Assembly: GCF_016587415.1 (NCBI RefSeq)
Contig: NZ_BNJI01000001.1
Location: 3,573,501 to 3,637,500, forward strand
Direction: 5' to 3'
DNA length: 64,000 nucleotides
DNA from: Ktedonobacter sp. SOSP1-85
GTDB lineage: Bacteria > Chloroflexota > Ktedonobacteria > Ktedonobacterales > Ktedonobacteraceae
This document shows, one piece after another, positions 7,866 through 16,194 of this stretch; the first letter of the stretch is position 1; each line of letters opens with the position of its first letter. Under the pieces are notes generated by a model. It worked only from the letters and a program-made list of their open reading frames with translations. It ran no database searches and was not told the origin of the DNA. The translations under genes and the position numbers were made by a program.

Positions 7866-9214
7866 GCCTGCACCTCCTTCAACACAGATACCAGGGTGTC
7901 GATCTCCTGCCGGGTACGGGTCTCCGTGACGCAGAAGAGCAGACAATCCTTCAACTCGGGATAGTGTTCTTCCAGGGCATAGCCGCCAATGATGTCGGCC
8001 TGGGCCAGCTTCTGCTGCAGTTTCGCAACCGGAATGGGGGACTTGACGACAAATTCATCATAAAATGGATTATGGAAGACAGGCTCAAAGCCGGGTACCG
8101 AGGTGATCTGGCGGAAGGCGTAATGCGCCTTGCGCAGGCATAGCTCGCCCAGTTCGCGGAAGCCCTGCTTGCCAATCGCGGCCATATAGATTGTCGCGCC
8201 AATCGCCAGCAGCGACTGATTGGTGCAGATATTTGAGGTAGCGCGCTCGCGGCGAATATGCTGCTCGCGTGTCTGCAGGGTAAGCACATAGCCGGTCTGC
8301 TTATGACCACCCTCTTCCACCGTCTGTCCAACCAGGCGACCAGGAAGCAGGCGCATAAACTTCTGCTTGGCGGCCATAAAGCCCAGGGCCGGTGCGCCAT
8401 AGCTCATGGGATTACCAAAGCTCATCAGCTCACCCACGGCGATATCGGCGTTGTATTCTCCAGGAGTTGCCAGGATACCCAGCGAGGCCGGCTCGGTAAT
8501 GGTCGTAATAAAGAGACCCTTGCCCTTGTGCGCGATGGCCTCGATTGCGTGTGCGTCCTCAACACAGCCAAAGAAGTTCGGCTGCTGAATGATGACCGCC
8601 GAAGTCGAGGGTGTCACTGCCGCGTCCAGCTCGTCAAGGGAGGTGACACCATCCTGAGTTGGAACCTCGTGTACCGTAAAGCCGCGCGCGAAGGCATAGG
8701 TCTGCAACACCCGGCGATACTGGGGATCAACACCGGTCGATATGACGACCTCGCCACGCCCACCGGGGCCAAGGGCCACGAAGACCGCCTCAATCATGGC
8801 TGTCGCGCCATCATAGAGCGAGGCGTTGGCGATGTCCATGCCGGTGATCTGGCAGACCATGGTCTGGAACTCGTACGTCGCCTGCAGGATGCCCTGGCTC
8901 ACTTCCGGTTGGTAGGGCGTGTAGGACGTGACGAACTCCGAGCGGCGTTGCAGGTGCGGCACCACGCTGGGGATGGCCCGGTCATAGGTCCCGGCCCCCA
9001 GGAATGAAATGGTAGTGTCGAGGCTCTTATTGCGTGCCGCCATGCGTGTGACCACGCGTCGCAGGTCTGGCTCTGAGAGAGCTTGCGGCAGATCGAGCGG
9101 GCGATCCAGGCGCACATTTTCAGGAACGGGAGTCAGCAGATCCTCAATCGAAGAGAGGCCCATGCTTTCCAGCATGGCCTGCTGCTCTTCCGGTGTATTA
9201 GGCACATAACTCAT
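7862..9214 (-). CDS. gcvPA: Glycine dehydrogenase (decarboxylating) subunit 1
   Basis: The N-terminal half of the two-subunit P-protein, partner of GcvPB. Recognised by 'MSYVPNTPEEQQAML', 'FLGAGTYDRAIPSVV' and 'TSYTPYQPEVSQGILQA'. The start at 9214 follows AGGGAGATG; longer frames upstream have no ribosome site. About 450 residues, normal length. The 4-nt overlap with gcvPB implies coupled translation and equimolar subunits. It is separated from gcvH by 283 nt containing a very strong hairpin, so it may have its own promoter. Confidence 0.97.
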   Translation of the reverse strand: MSYVPNTPEEQQAMLESMGLSSIEDLLTPVPENVRLDRPLDLPQALSEPDLRRVVTRMAARNKSLDTTISFLGAGTYDRAIPSVVPHLQRRSEFVTSYTPYQPEVSQGILQATYEFQTMVCQITGMDIANASLYDGATAMIEAVFVALGPGGRGEVVISTGVDPQYRRVLQTYAFARGFTVHEVPTQDGVTSLDELDAAVTPSTSAVIIQQPNFFGCVEDAHAIEAIAHKGKGLFITTITEPASLGILATPGEYNADIAVGELMSFGNPMSYGAPALGFMAAKQKFMRLLPGRLVGQTVEEGGHKQTGYVLTLQTREQHIRRERATSNICTNQSLLAIGATIYMAAIGKQGFRELGELCLRKAHYAFRQITSVPGFEPVFHNPFYDEFVVKSPIPVAKLQQKLAQADIIGGYALEEHYPELKDCLLFCVTETRTRQEIDTLVSVLKEVQA

Positions 9215-9430
9215 GGAATTAAAACATCTCCCTGGAGATCCCAATGCAAAATCACTTGATATGTTTGCTTTTATCATGTTAAACTCTTGTTATCATAAGT
9301 TGGTTGTGGAAAGAGGCTGTTGATATCTCACCATATTACTTCGATCCATCGGAGGATACTGCAATATTATATCGCATTGACGAATGGAATAGCCAAAAAG
9401 GATAAGTGAGAGTAGCCCTTTTTAATGACC

Positions 9431-9497
9431 ATAACGAGAAAGAAAAGGCCGCTGACAAGCGCAACGCGCTTGTCAGCGGCCTTTTCTTTCTCGTTAT
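9431..9497 (-). terminator. Perfect 32 bp stem, 3-nt loop, directly after gcvH
   Basis: Left arm 9431-9462 and right arm 9466-9497 are exactly complementary around AAC. The right arm abuts the gcvH stop codon. In RNA the stem core is GGCCGCTGACAAGCGC with A/T-rich outer arms giving a U-run. It should terminate or strongly attenuate transcription between gcvH and gcvPA. The rest of 9215-9430 is AT-rich and probably holds the gcvPA promoter. Confidence 0.85.
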
Positions 9498-9893
9498 CTA
9501 TCTACCTTCGAGGTATTGCAAATACTGCTCGGCAGTCATCAACTGGTCCAACTCCGCGGTATTGGCAAGCTTGATCTTCAGCATCCACCCCTCATCATAG
9601 GGGTTATCGTTGATCAGCTCTGGGCGCTCCTTCAACTCTTGGTTGGCGGAAACCACCTCGCCGCTGAGCGGTGCCACAAGTTCGGAGGTCGCCTTGACCG
9701 ACTCGATATCGCCGAACTTCTCTTCGCTACCAAGCGTCTGGCCGCCATCCCAGGGCAGCTCGATATACACAATGTCACCCAGCTGATCCTGAGCATAGTC
9801 CGTAATACCAATTGTCGCCTGGTCCCCCTCTACAAGGACCCACTCATCGGTCTTCGTATATTTCAGGTTAGCAGGATGGTTAAGGCTAGCCAT
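9498..9893 (-). CDS. gcvH: Glycine cleavage system H protein
   Basis: 131 residues, the usual H-protein length. Lipoyl domain with the modified lysine in 'FGDIESVKATSELVAPLSGE' and the C-terminal motif 'NDNPYDEGWMLKI'. It shuttles the aminomethyl arm between P-, T- and L-proteins. ATG at 9893 behind GAAGGAGAAGAT. It sits 100 nt downstream of gcvT; the gap contains a GTAGGGTCC palindrome. Confidence 0.98.
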   Translation of the reverse strand: MASLNHPANLKYTKTDEWVLVEGDQATIGITDYAQDQLGDIVYIELPWDGGQTLGSEEKFGDIESVKATSELVAPLSGEVVSANQELKERPELINDNPYDEGWMLKIKLANTAELDQLMTAEQYLQYLEGR

Positions 9894-9956
9894 CGTCTAT
9901 CTTCTCCTTCAATGTATCTCTGTTTGTTCTATTCCCCACATCACGGAAATTGTAGG

Positions 9957-9974
9957 GTCCATGCTTGCATGGAC
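9957..9974. repeat. Short palindrome, GGTCC family copy 2
   Basis: GTCCATGC-TT-GCATGGAC preceded by TGTAGG, between gcvT and gcvH. Identical to the copy at 14153-14170. Confidence 0.65.
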
Positions 9975-9993
9975 TAAAAGCCCACAACTAATT

Positions 9994-11118
9994 CTATTCC
10001 CCGCGCTTATAAAAGGGAAGAGCCACCACCTGCGCGGCGACGCGTTTCCCGCGAATCTCAATCTGCACGCGTGTCCCCGCGCTGGCGTGTGCTGGGTCCA
10101 CAAAGCCCAGGCCAATGCTCTTCTGCACTGTGGGCCCATGCGAGCCGCTGGTAAGAACGCCAATGCGCTGCTCGCCATCATAGATAGCATAGCCGCTGCG
10201 TGGTACGCCACGCTCCAGCAGTTCAATCCCCACCAGGCGCTTCTTCAGTCCCTGCTCCTTCGCCTGCTGGAGGGCGCTGCGACCAATAAATTCCGCGCTC
10301 TTTTTTAGCTTGACAGTCCAGCCCAGACTGGCCTCAAGCGGATTGGTCTCATCGTCCAGCTCATGCCCATAGAGGCAGTAGGCCGCCTCCAGGCGCAGCG
10401 TGTCGCGCGCTCCCAGGCCCGCCGGAAGCAACCCCTGTGGCTTGCCCGCTTCAAGCAGGGTCTGCCATAGCCTGGCCACATCAACGGAGGGACAGTACAG
10501 CTCAAAGCCATCCTCGCCTGTGTAGCCGGTGCGTGAGATCAGACAACGAATGCCCGCGACCTGGCCCGGCGCGAAGTGATAATACTTGATCTCGTCCAGC
10601 TTGACGTCCGCCAGCGGTTGCAGAATACTCATCGCCAGTGGGCCTTGCAGGGCGATCAACGCAGTCGTATCCGACTGATTAGAGAGGGTGACGTTGGCAA
10701 ACTTCTGCGCGTGACTCTCGATCCAGGCATAATCTTTATCGATATTAGCGGCGTTGACGACGAGCATATACTGCTCTTCCGCCAGGTGATAGATCAGCAA
10801 ATCATCAATCGTCGTGCCATCTGGTCGGCAGAGTTGCGTATATAATGCCTGCCCAACTGCCAGGCGTGAGACATCATTGGGCACAAGATATTGCAGAAAG
10901 GCCAGGGCATCGCTTCCCTCGACCTTAAACTCACCCATGTGGCTCACATCAAAGAGACCCGCCTTCGTGCGAACGGCCTGGTGCTCCTCGATAATGCCGC
11001 TATACTGTACAGGCATATCCCAGCCACCGAACTCCACCAGGCGGGCACCCAGAGCCCGGTGCTGTTCATAAAGCGGGGTCCTTTTTAAACTAGGGACGGC
11101 GCTGTCTTGTGTGGTCAT
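9994..11118 (-). CDS. gcvT: Glycine cleavage system T protein (aminomethyltransferase)
   Basis: 374 residues. Transfers the methylene unit from aminomethyl-GcvH to tetrahydrofolate, releasing ammonia. Motifs: 'LVEFGGWDMPVQYSGI', 'KAGLFDVSHMGEFKVEG', 'LISRTGYTGEDGFELYCP' and 'LGARDTLRLEAAYCLYGHE', all standard for GcvT. ATG at 11118 with GGGAG 9 nt upstream. First gene of the minus-strand set; a TATAGT box lies in the 122-nt leader. That leader is too short and lacks the pattern of a glycine riboswitch. Confidence 0.98.
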   Translation of the reverse strand: MTTQDSAVPSLKRTPLYEQHRALGARLVEFGGWDMPVQYSGIIEEHQAVRTKAGLFDVSHMGEFKVEGSDALAFLQYLVPNDVSRLAVGQALYTQLCRPDGTTIDDLLIYHLAEEQYMLVVNAANIDKDYAWIESHAQKFANVTLSNQSDTTALIALQGPLAMSILQPLADVKLDEIKYYHFAPGQVAGIRCLISRTGYTGEDGFELYCPSVDVARLWQTLLEAGKPQGLLPAGLGARDTLRLEAAYCLYGHELDDETNPLEASLGWTVKLKKSAEFIGRSALQQAKEQGLKKRLVGIELLERGVPRSGYAIYDGEQRIGVLTSGSHGPTVQKSIGLGFVDPAHASAGTRVQIEIRGKRVAAQVVALPFYKRGE

Positions 11119-11240
11119 ACAAAAACTCCCATGCGTGCGCTCTAGAGGATCGATTACTCTCGCTATCTAATAAAAATACCAGACGCGCAAAGCTTCCGCT
11201 GTCCACTATAGCAAAATTTCGCTATGGCGACAATAACACG

Positions 11241-12134
11241 CTATCTCAGCGGCCCGCGCGCAAACTTCTGCTGTGCTATGACCAGCAAGCCTTGCAGGAG
11301 CGCGATATTGGGGACGCGCGCCACCAGCAGCCAGGCCCATGGCCGCGCATACCCCTTCACCGTAATCGTAATCAGCCCCCAGCGCTCATCCACAGAGAGG
11401 GCACCGAAGAACTGCCAGGGCAAGAGATCCTGCCCATAGTAAATACCATCGTGACTTAGCAGGAGTGGACCAAAGGAGACCGGCCTCCCCTGTTGTAGTA
11501 GCGTCTGCGCCAGTGAATACTGGTAGCGCGTGGCCTCGTGATCAATCGTGTCACACAGCTTCGACCAGCGCAGATAATGCTGTGGAATGTTCAGCGAAAC
11601 CCCTCGATATGAACGCACAACATACGAATGTTTCAGAATGCTTGATCCCTTGGTCGCCTCGGTATGGGTCACATAATCCAGGTTACTCCACGATGTCGCA
11701 TGCGGATTATCATACGCGATATATGCCAGGCGGTTCGTATCAATCTCAAAATCTGGATCAGGCGTCTGCAGATCCACCTTATGCCAGATATACTCAATCT
11801 CATCCCAGCGCAGCGCCACCCACCCCTCGCGATTCGTCGCCACCAGCCCCTGCTCATAGACCTGCACCGTCTCATGCCGATAACGCAGAAACAACGCCAG
11901 GCAGAAGCCAAAAACGATCAGCAAAATCACCCCGAAGAATCCCGCTATCCCTACCGTCAACATATGAATTTTTAATAAACGTACAGCCTCTAATATTAGC
12001 CCTAGTGCAATCACACAAATAATCAGCGTCAACATTGTCTTCAACAGCATAACGTGGCGATACGTCGCACGCAGCACCCCAAGATATGGACCCCCATTCT
12101 GGCCAGCATCGCTATATCGGGATTGTTGAACCAT
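11241..12134 (-). CDS. Two-helix membrane protein (possibly DUF6585-like)
   Basis: About 297 residues starting at 'MVQQSRYSDAG'; upstream in-frame codons show no ribosome site. Two adjacent hydrophobic helices (about residues 34-55 and 60-82: 'MLTLIICVIALGLILEAVRL', 'VGIAGFFGVILLIVFGFCLA') precede a soluble PH-like region ('VYEQGLVATNREGWVALRWD', a phrase typical of proteins with DUF6585). The soluble region would face the cytoplasm. Function unknown. Same strand as gcvT, 122 nt upstream, but no evidence they are co-regulated. Confidence 0.65.
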   Translation of the reverse strand: MVQQSRYSDAGQNGGPYLGVLRATYRHVMLLKTMLTLIICVIALGLILEAVRLLKIHMLTVGIAGFFGVILLIVFGFCLALFLRYRHETVQVYEQGLVATNREGWVALRWDEIEYIWHKVDLQTPDPDFEIDTNRLAYIAYDNPHATSWSNLDYVTHTEATKGSSILKHSYVVRSYRGVSLNIPQHYLRWSKLCDTIDHEATRYQYSLAQTLLQQGRPVSFGPLLLSHDGIYYGQDLLPWQFFGALSVDERWGLITITVKGYARPWAWLLVARVPNIALLQGLLVIAQQKFARGPLR

Positions 12135-12337
12135 AAATACACACCCTTTGCTATCTCGCTTGCTATTATCCCTTATATCGTAACATCTATTTACATCATT
12201 TAGAATGGAATCCGGCAGCAAAAATCGCGCAAATTTACCCCCAGCTACAAAAATACCAAAAATATCCTCTGGTACCATACCAAACGTAATTGCATACAGT
12301 TATCCGTCTTAATTAAGAGAGCACCTCGCCCATGGAG

Positions 12338-12660
12338 GTGCGGGGACATCGCCCCCGAATAAATTCTCCTGCTGCCGCATGCGGCCTCGGTCGGAAACTA
12401 TGGGGGTGCGGGGGCATCGCCCCCGAATAAATTCTTCTGCCGCCGTATGTGGCCTCAGTCAGAAACTGCGGGGGAGTGCGGGGGCATCGCCCCCGAGTAA
12501 ATTCTTCTGCTGCCGCATGCGGCCTCAGTCAGGAACTGCGGGGGAGTGCGGGGGCATCGCCCCCGAATAAATTCTCCTGCCGCCGCATGCAGCCTCGGTC
12601 GGAAACTATGGGGGTGCGGGGGCGAAGCCCCCGAGTGATTTTTTTCTGCCGCCGCAGGCG
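12338..12660. repeat. Tandem array, 4.5 units of 68-70 bp
   Basis: Units begin at 12338, 12406, 12476, 12546 and 12614 (partial). Each carries GTGCGGGGGCATCGCCCCCG (a GGGGGC/GCCCCC hairpin), then AATAAATTCTYCTG, then TGCCGCATGCGGC, then a spacer. Units differ by scattered substitutions, so this is not a CRISPR array (no unique spacers). It ends 30 bp before the radical SAM gene. The other part of the gap (12135-12337) is AT-rich with a likely divergent promoter. Confidence 0.85.
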
Positions 12661-12690
12661 GCAACGTGGAAAGAAGGGAAAGGGAAACAC

Positions 12691-13839
12691 ATGCTCGAAA
12701 TATTACCAAAAATCGCCAAAATACAAGCCTCATACGCCACAGCCCAACCACTGGCCCTCCCACTCAACCTCACCATCAGCGTCAGCTATCGCTGCAACTC
12801 GCGCTGCAAAACCTGTAACGTCTGGCAGCGTCCCAACGACGACTTCACGCTAGAAGAATACGAACGCACCTTCGCCTCAATTGGCCGCGCCGCCTACTGG
12901 TTCACCTTCAGCGGGGGCGAACCCACCCTGCGCCGGGACCTCCCCCAGATTATCGCCTCCGCTTACCGACACTGTCGACCTGGCATCATCAATATCCCCA
13001 CCAATGGCATCCAGGACGCCATCATCCCTGCGCGCATCGAGCAGGTCCTGGAAGCCGCGCCCGGCTCAGAAGTCATTATTAATCTCTCCCTGGATGGCAT
13101 TGGCGAGAAGCATGATCGCGTGCGTGGTGTCAAAGGCAACTTCGCCCGCGCCCTCAAGACCTATGCTGGCCTCAAGGCCCTCAAAGCGCGCTACAAAAAC
13201 CTGACCGTGGGAGTACATACCGTCATCTCAAACTTTAATGTCGACGAATTTGAGCAGATCTATGCCTACGTGCGCGAGGAACTGCGCCCCGATTCCTTCA
13301 TCAGTGAGATCGCCGAGGAGCGCGTGGAGCTGGACACAGTCGGTATGGGCATCACCCCTCCCCTACCCAAGTACCAGGCCGTTATTGAACGCTTGCAGCA
13401 GGGGATACGCCAATCCGAGGCCAGCGGCGTCTCACGTATCACCCAGGCCTTCCGGGATCGCTATTATGATCTCGTTAAACGCACCCTCGCCGAGCAGCGC
13501 CAGGTAATCCCCTGCCTCGCGGGCGTCGCCTCCGCCCAGATCGCTCCCAATGGTGACGTCTGGACCTGCTGTATCCGTGCCGAACCCATGGGCAACCTGC
13601 GCGAGCACGACTATAACTTCCAAAGCGTCTGGAGCACTCCCCGCGCCGCCGAACTGCGACGCAGCATCAAGGCTGGCGAGTGCTACTGCCCCCTCGCCAA
13701 CGCGGCCTACACCAACATGCTCTGTCATATACCCACTGTCAGCCGCGTCGCGCTCACAGTCGCCCGCGAGAGCGCCCAATCGCTGATTACCCTGCGCCCC
13801 CGCGCTACCCAGGCTAAAACAGCCAGCCAACCATCATAA
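12691..13839 (+). CDS. Radical SAM protein with C-terminal SPASM-like Cys cluster
   Basis: 382 residues. The [4Fe-4S]-SAM motif 'CNSRCKTC' lies at about residues 35-42 and the SAM-binding 'FSGGEPTLR' follows. The C terminus has 'PCLAGVASAQIAPNGDVWTCC' in two pieces and 'CYCPLANAAYTNMLC', i.e. extra cysteines that could bind auxiliary Fe-S clusters as in SPASM/Twitch proteins (peptide or sugar modification). ATG at 12691 behind AAGGGAAAGGGAAAC. The next gene, 15 nt downstream, is a small zinc-ribbon protein. Substrate unknown. Confidence 0.85.
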   Translation: MLEILPKIAKIQASYATAQPLALPLNLTISVSYRCNSRCKTCNVWQRPNDDFTLEEYERTFASIGRAAYWFTFSGGEPTLRRDLPQIIASAYRHCRPGIINIPTNGIQDAIIPARIEQVLEAAPGSEVIINLSLDGIGEKHDRVRGVKGNFARALKTYAGLKALKARYKNLTVGVHTVISNFNVDEFEQIYAYVREELRPDSFISEIAEERVELDTVGMGITPPLPKYQAVIERLQQGIRQSEASGVSRITQAFRDRYYDLVKRTLAEQRQVIPCLAGVASAQIAPNGDVWTCCIRAEPMGNLREHDYNFQSVWSTPRAAELRRSIKAGECYCPLANAAYTNMLCHIPTVSRVALTVARESAQSLITLRPRATQAKTASQPS

Positions 13840-13854
13840 AGGAGCTACCTCACC

Positions 13855-14151
13855 ATGTCCAATCCCATGTTCATCTGCCCTCAATGTGGCGAAAGCAATG
13901 AAGAGAGCGCCAAAAACTGCCGCGCCTGCCGTATCAACCTCTACTGGGCCGCGCAACACTACGCCGAACTGGCGCACATCAAACAAAGCCAGCAACAACC
14001 CTCACACCCCCCAACCGCCAGCTTCCTCCTCCAATCCAGCCAGCGCGCCGACCAGGGACCCGTCGCCACCTGGCTGGCGCGCACCATCCAACGCTTCGGC
14101 CTCCAAAACGCCGCCCCCCTAAATCCCCTCCCGACTAAACCACTGCTGTAG
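13855..14151 (+). CDS. Small zinc-ribbon protein
   Basis: 98 residues. N-terminal rubredoxin-knuckle pair 'CPQCGESNEESAKNCRACRI' gives one Cys4 zinc ribbon; the remainder is polar and Pro/Gln-rich with a short amphipathic end. It begins 15 nt after the radical SAM gene with GGAGCTACCTCACC upstream, so it is in the same operon. It could be a partner or a substrate, but the sequence alone does not say. Confidence 0.7.
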   Translation: MSNPMFICPQCGESNEESAKNCRACRINLYWAAQHYAELAHIKQSQQQPSHPPTASFLLQSSQRADQGPVATWLARTIQRFGLQNAAPLNPLPTKPLL

Positions 14152-14152
14152 G

Positions 14153-14170
14153 GTCCATGCTTGCATGGAC
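14153..14170. repeat. Short palindrome, GGTCC family copy 3
   Basis: GTCCATGC-TT-GCATGGAC preceded by TGTAGG, between the convergent zinc-ribbon and epimerase genes. Possible bidirectional terminator. Confidence 0.65.
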
Positions 14171-14176
14171 TCCTGG

Positions 14177-15151
14177 CTACCCATTGAACCACTGCGCCGC
14201 GAGCTGAATTCCCTTGCGCAGCCCCACCTGGGGCGCGTAGCCCAGCTCGCGGCGTGCCTTCTCAATACTATGCTTATTATCACTACCAAACATCAAAGCC
14301 CCCAACTCCGTGACCAGGGGCCGGGTCCGCGTCATACGCGCCACCAACTTCTCCGCGCAGATCGCCCCCAGGCGGATCGGCTGGTAAGGCAGGTGCAGCC
14401 TGGGGCGCTCTCCCCCCACGGCGTCCGCGATCTCACTAAACATCTCAAGCTGTGTCAGCGGCTGATCATTCGTAATGTTGTAGACGTTCCCTGGCGCCTG
14501 GGGATGATATCCCGCCAGAAGATAACCCTGTACGATATCGTCAACGTAACAAAAGGGGAGATGATTATCGCCGCGCCCCAGAATCACGCCGCGCCCCCGC
14601 CTCAACTTCTCCGCCATGCGCGCGAAATGCAGCCTATCGCCCGGCCCAAAGAATGTTCCCGGCCGAATAATCACTGTCTCCATCGGGCTTGTGAGCATCA
14701 GGCGGCGCACCAGCCTATCCCCCTCTGCCTTGCTCAAGCTATAGGAATCGTTATCGGGCCGTAGTGGCTCATCCTCCGTCAGAAATCGCCCATATCCCAG
14801 CCCATACACAGTATGCGAACTGGTATGCACAAACCGCCTCACTCCTGCCTCCATAGCTACCTTGTAGAGATTCCGTGTCCCCTCAACATTCACGCGGCGG
14901 TACTCCGCCAGGGGACGCCAGACCCCCATCATCCCCGCCAGGTGAAAGACCAACTCGCTCCCTCGCACAGCCTCCACCAGCGCACCAGCCTCCGTAATAT
15001 CCCCACGCACCACCTCGACTCCCAGCTCCTCCAATGAACGCGCATCCTCAGCCGGAAGTACCAGTGCCCGCACCCACTCATCCCTCTCCCGCAACGCCTT
15101 CACCAGGTGTCCCCCCAGCAACCCCGTCGCCCCCGTCACCAACACACGCAT
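14177..15151 (-). CDS. NAD-dependent epimerase/dehydratase (extended SDR)
   Basis: 324 residues from the ATG at 15151, which follows GTGAGGAGGAATATT. Rossmann motif 'TGATGLLGGHLV' at the N terminus, 'HLAGMMGVW', the active-site Ser/Thr region 'VHTSSHTVYG' and catalytic 'YSLSK'. The pattern 'RFVHTSS' and 'PFCYVDDIVQGYLLAG' suggests the 3-beta-HSD/4-sterol decarboxylase or nucleotide-sugar epimerase side of the family. The exact substrate cannot be told. Monocistronic, convergent with the radical SAM operon. Confidence 0.85.
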   Translation of the reverse strand: MRVLVTGATGLLGGHLVKALRERDEWVRALVLPAEDARSLEELGVEVVRGDITEAGALVEAVRGSELVFHLAGMMGVWRPLAEYRRVNVEGTRNLYKVAMEAGVRRFVHTSSHTVYGLGYGRFLTEDEPLRPDNDSYSLSKAEGDRLVRRLMLTSPMETVIIRPGTFFGPGDRLHFARMAEKLRRGRGVILGRGDNHLPFCYVDDIVQGYLLAGYHPQAPGNVYNITNDQPLTQLEMFSEIADAVGGERPRLHLPYQPIRLGAICAEKLVARMTRTRPLVTELGALMFGSDNKHSIEKARRELGYAPQVGLRKGIQLAAQWFNG

Positions 15152-15190
15152 AATATTCCTCCTCACTTCCATCACATATCTAAAAATCGG

Positions 15191-15277
15191 GTAAGTAGGT
15201 GTGATGCAGGTTGACAGCCTTAGGCTGCCAACCTGCATCACACCTACTTACTCCTGCGAGCGCCGCAGGCGCGAGAA
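15191..15277. repeat. Dispersed stem-loop element D, copy 1
   Basis: Arms 15191-15219 and 15223-15251 (29 bp, one mismatch, loop TTA) are followed by GCGAGCGCCGCAGGCGCGAG and AAGT. The same two-part layout recurs at 34661-34748 and 46283-46367 with the same arm core (GTAGGTGKTGTGRTGC). The rest of this gap to 15551 is AT-rich and shows nothing I can name beyond a promoter for the next gene. Confidence 0.8.
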
Positions 15278-15551
15278 GTCACGCCAAAAAACAGCACATG
15301 GCGCTACTAGATTGAGCATTGTACAATAGAAAAGAAGATTTACTCGTTCCCATTACGCAACGAGCAAATATCACACACCCATACCGAAACTTCTAAAAGT
15401 ACTAGTATTTCGATGTGTCACAGGTCAAGAAGACTTCTGCGTGTAATCTATAGTTCTTCTTACTTGTATGTTCACTCGGCGTACAGTAAAATTTTTACTG
15501 ACCTTATCACATTGACCTATCAATCTAGAAATGTTTTCAGAGGGAAGACAC

Positions 15552-15839
15552 ATGCAGAAACCAAAAGTTACTGATACCAAGAAAGCCCTGCAAGGCCAGG
15601 CGCCCGCAGACAATACCGCTCTCTCCGGCGAAGTGAAGGTTGTTTTTCCGGAATGGCCCTCCTCCCGGCCCGGTCCACGCACTACTCCTCCTCCTACCGG
15701 CATGAAGCCCATCAATGCCATTCGTCGCGAGCAGGTGACCGAGGTTGAGTACAACCAGGAGACCGGCGTCTCCGAAATCCGTGGCACCGAGGAGAAAACC
15801 TCGCCCTTCATCCACAAAAAGCCCAAACAACGCCTCTAA
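15552..15839 (+). CDS. Small polar protein, unknown
   Basis: 95 residues from ATG 15552 (AGAGGGAAGACAC upstream). Pro- and Lys-rich, no hydrophobic segment; middle portion 'PGPRTTPPPTGMKPINAI' then 'QVTEVEYNQETGVSEIRGTE'. Probably cytoplasmic and partly disordered. No family recognised. It ends 8 nt before a strong terminator and has a long AT-rich leader, supporting a real transcription unit. Confidence 0.55.
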   Translation: MQKPKVTDTKKALQGQAPADNTALSGEVKVVFPEWPSSRPGPRTTPPPTGMKPINAIRREQVTEVEYNQETGVSEIRGTEEKTSPFIHKKPKQRL

Positions 15840-15846
15840 AATATTC

Positions 15847-15918
15847 TATTATCGAGGGTAAAAGATATCGGGGAGCCAGCGTATGCTGGCTCCCCGATAT
15901 CTTTTACCCTCGATAATA
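15847..15918 (+). terminator. Perfect 34 bp stem with GTAT loop
   Basis: Arms 15847-15880 and 15885-15918 are fully complementary. The GTAT loop recurs in the 43565-43654 palindrome. It closes the small-protein gene and can work in both directions. Confidence 0.85.
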
Positions 15919-15999
15919 ACTACTCTATCCTTAAATTACCTGCATATCGGTATCTATTTTTACAAGGGGCGGTGTATAGTATTTTTAGGCAGAGTATTC

Positions 16000-16190
16000 C
16001 GCCCTTAACGGGCCAAAACTGGGCAGTGCGAACCCATACGGTGTTAGGAGAGGAGTACAAGCCATTGCAGGGGTCTGCAAGTTGCCGAAATGGAAGTGCT
16101 TATCCGAAAACTTGAGCGCGCCGCGCCCCCGAATGGAGGTTAGCGCTAGCCGCGAGAGCGGCGTTAGTTTTCGCATAATGAGGAACTGGA
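16000..16190 (+). ncRNA. Candidate structured 5' leader upstream of CHAP gene, unidentified
   Basis: The 275 nt between the terminator and the CHAP gene hold several good stems, e.g. TTGCAG-GGGT-CTGCAA near 16072 and GCCGC-GAGA-GCGGC near 16150 with extending CUA/UAG pairs. Cell-wall hydrolase genes are often controlled by leader RNAs (c-di-AMP ydaO type in actinobacteria), but I could not match the ydaO consensus. Offered only as a structured region. Confidence 0.3.
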
Positions 16191-16194
16191 TATA

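Noticed and set aside
11119..11240. Glycine riboswitch upstream of gcvT
   Set aside because: Leader only 122 nt, no match to the tandem aptamer pattern that I could see.
12338..12660. Possible CRISPR array
   Set aside because: Units are 68-70 bp with near-identical interiors; no unique spacers and no cas genes.
16000..16190. c-di-AMP (ydaO) riboswitch upstream of the CHAP gene
   Set aside because: The conserved core blocks of ydaO could not be matched on the coding strand; a weak resemblance is on the wrong strand.
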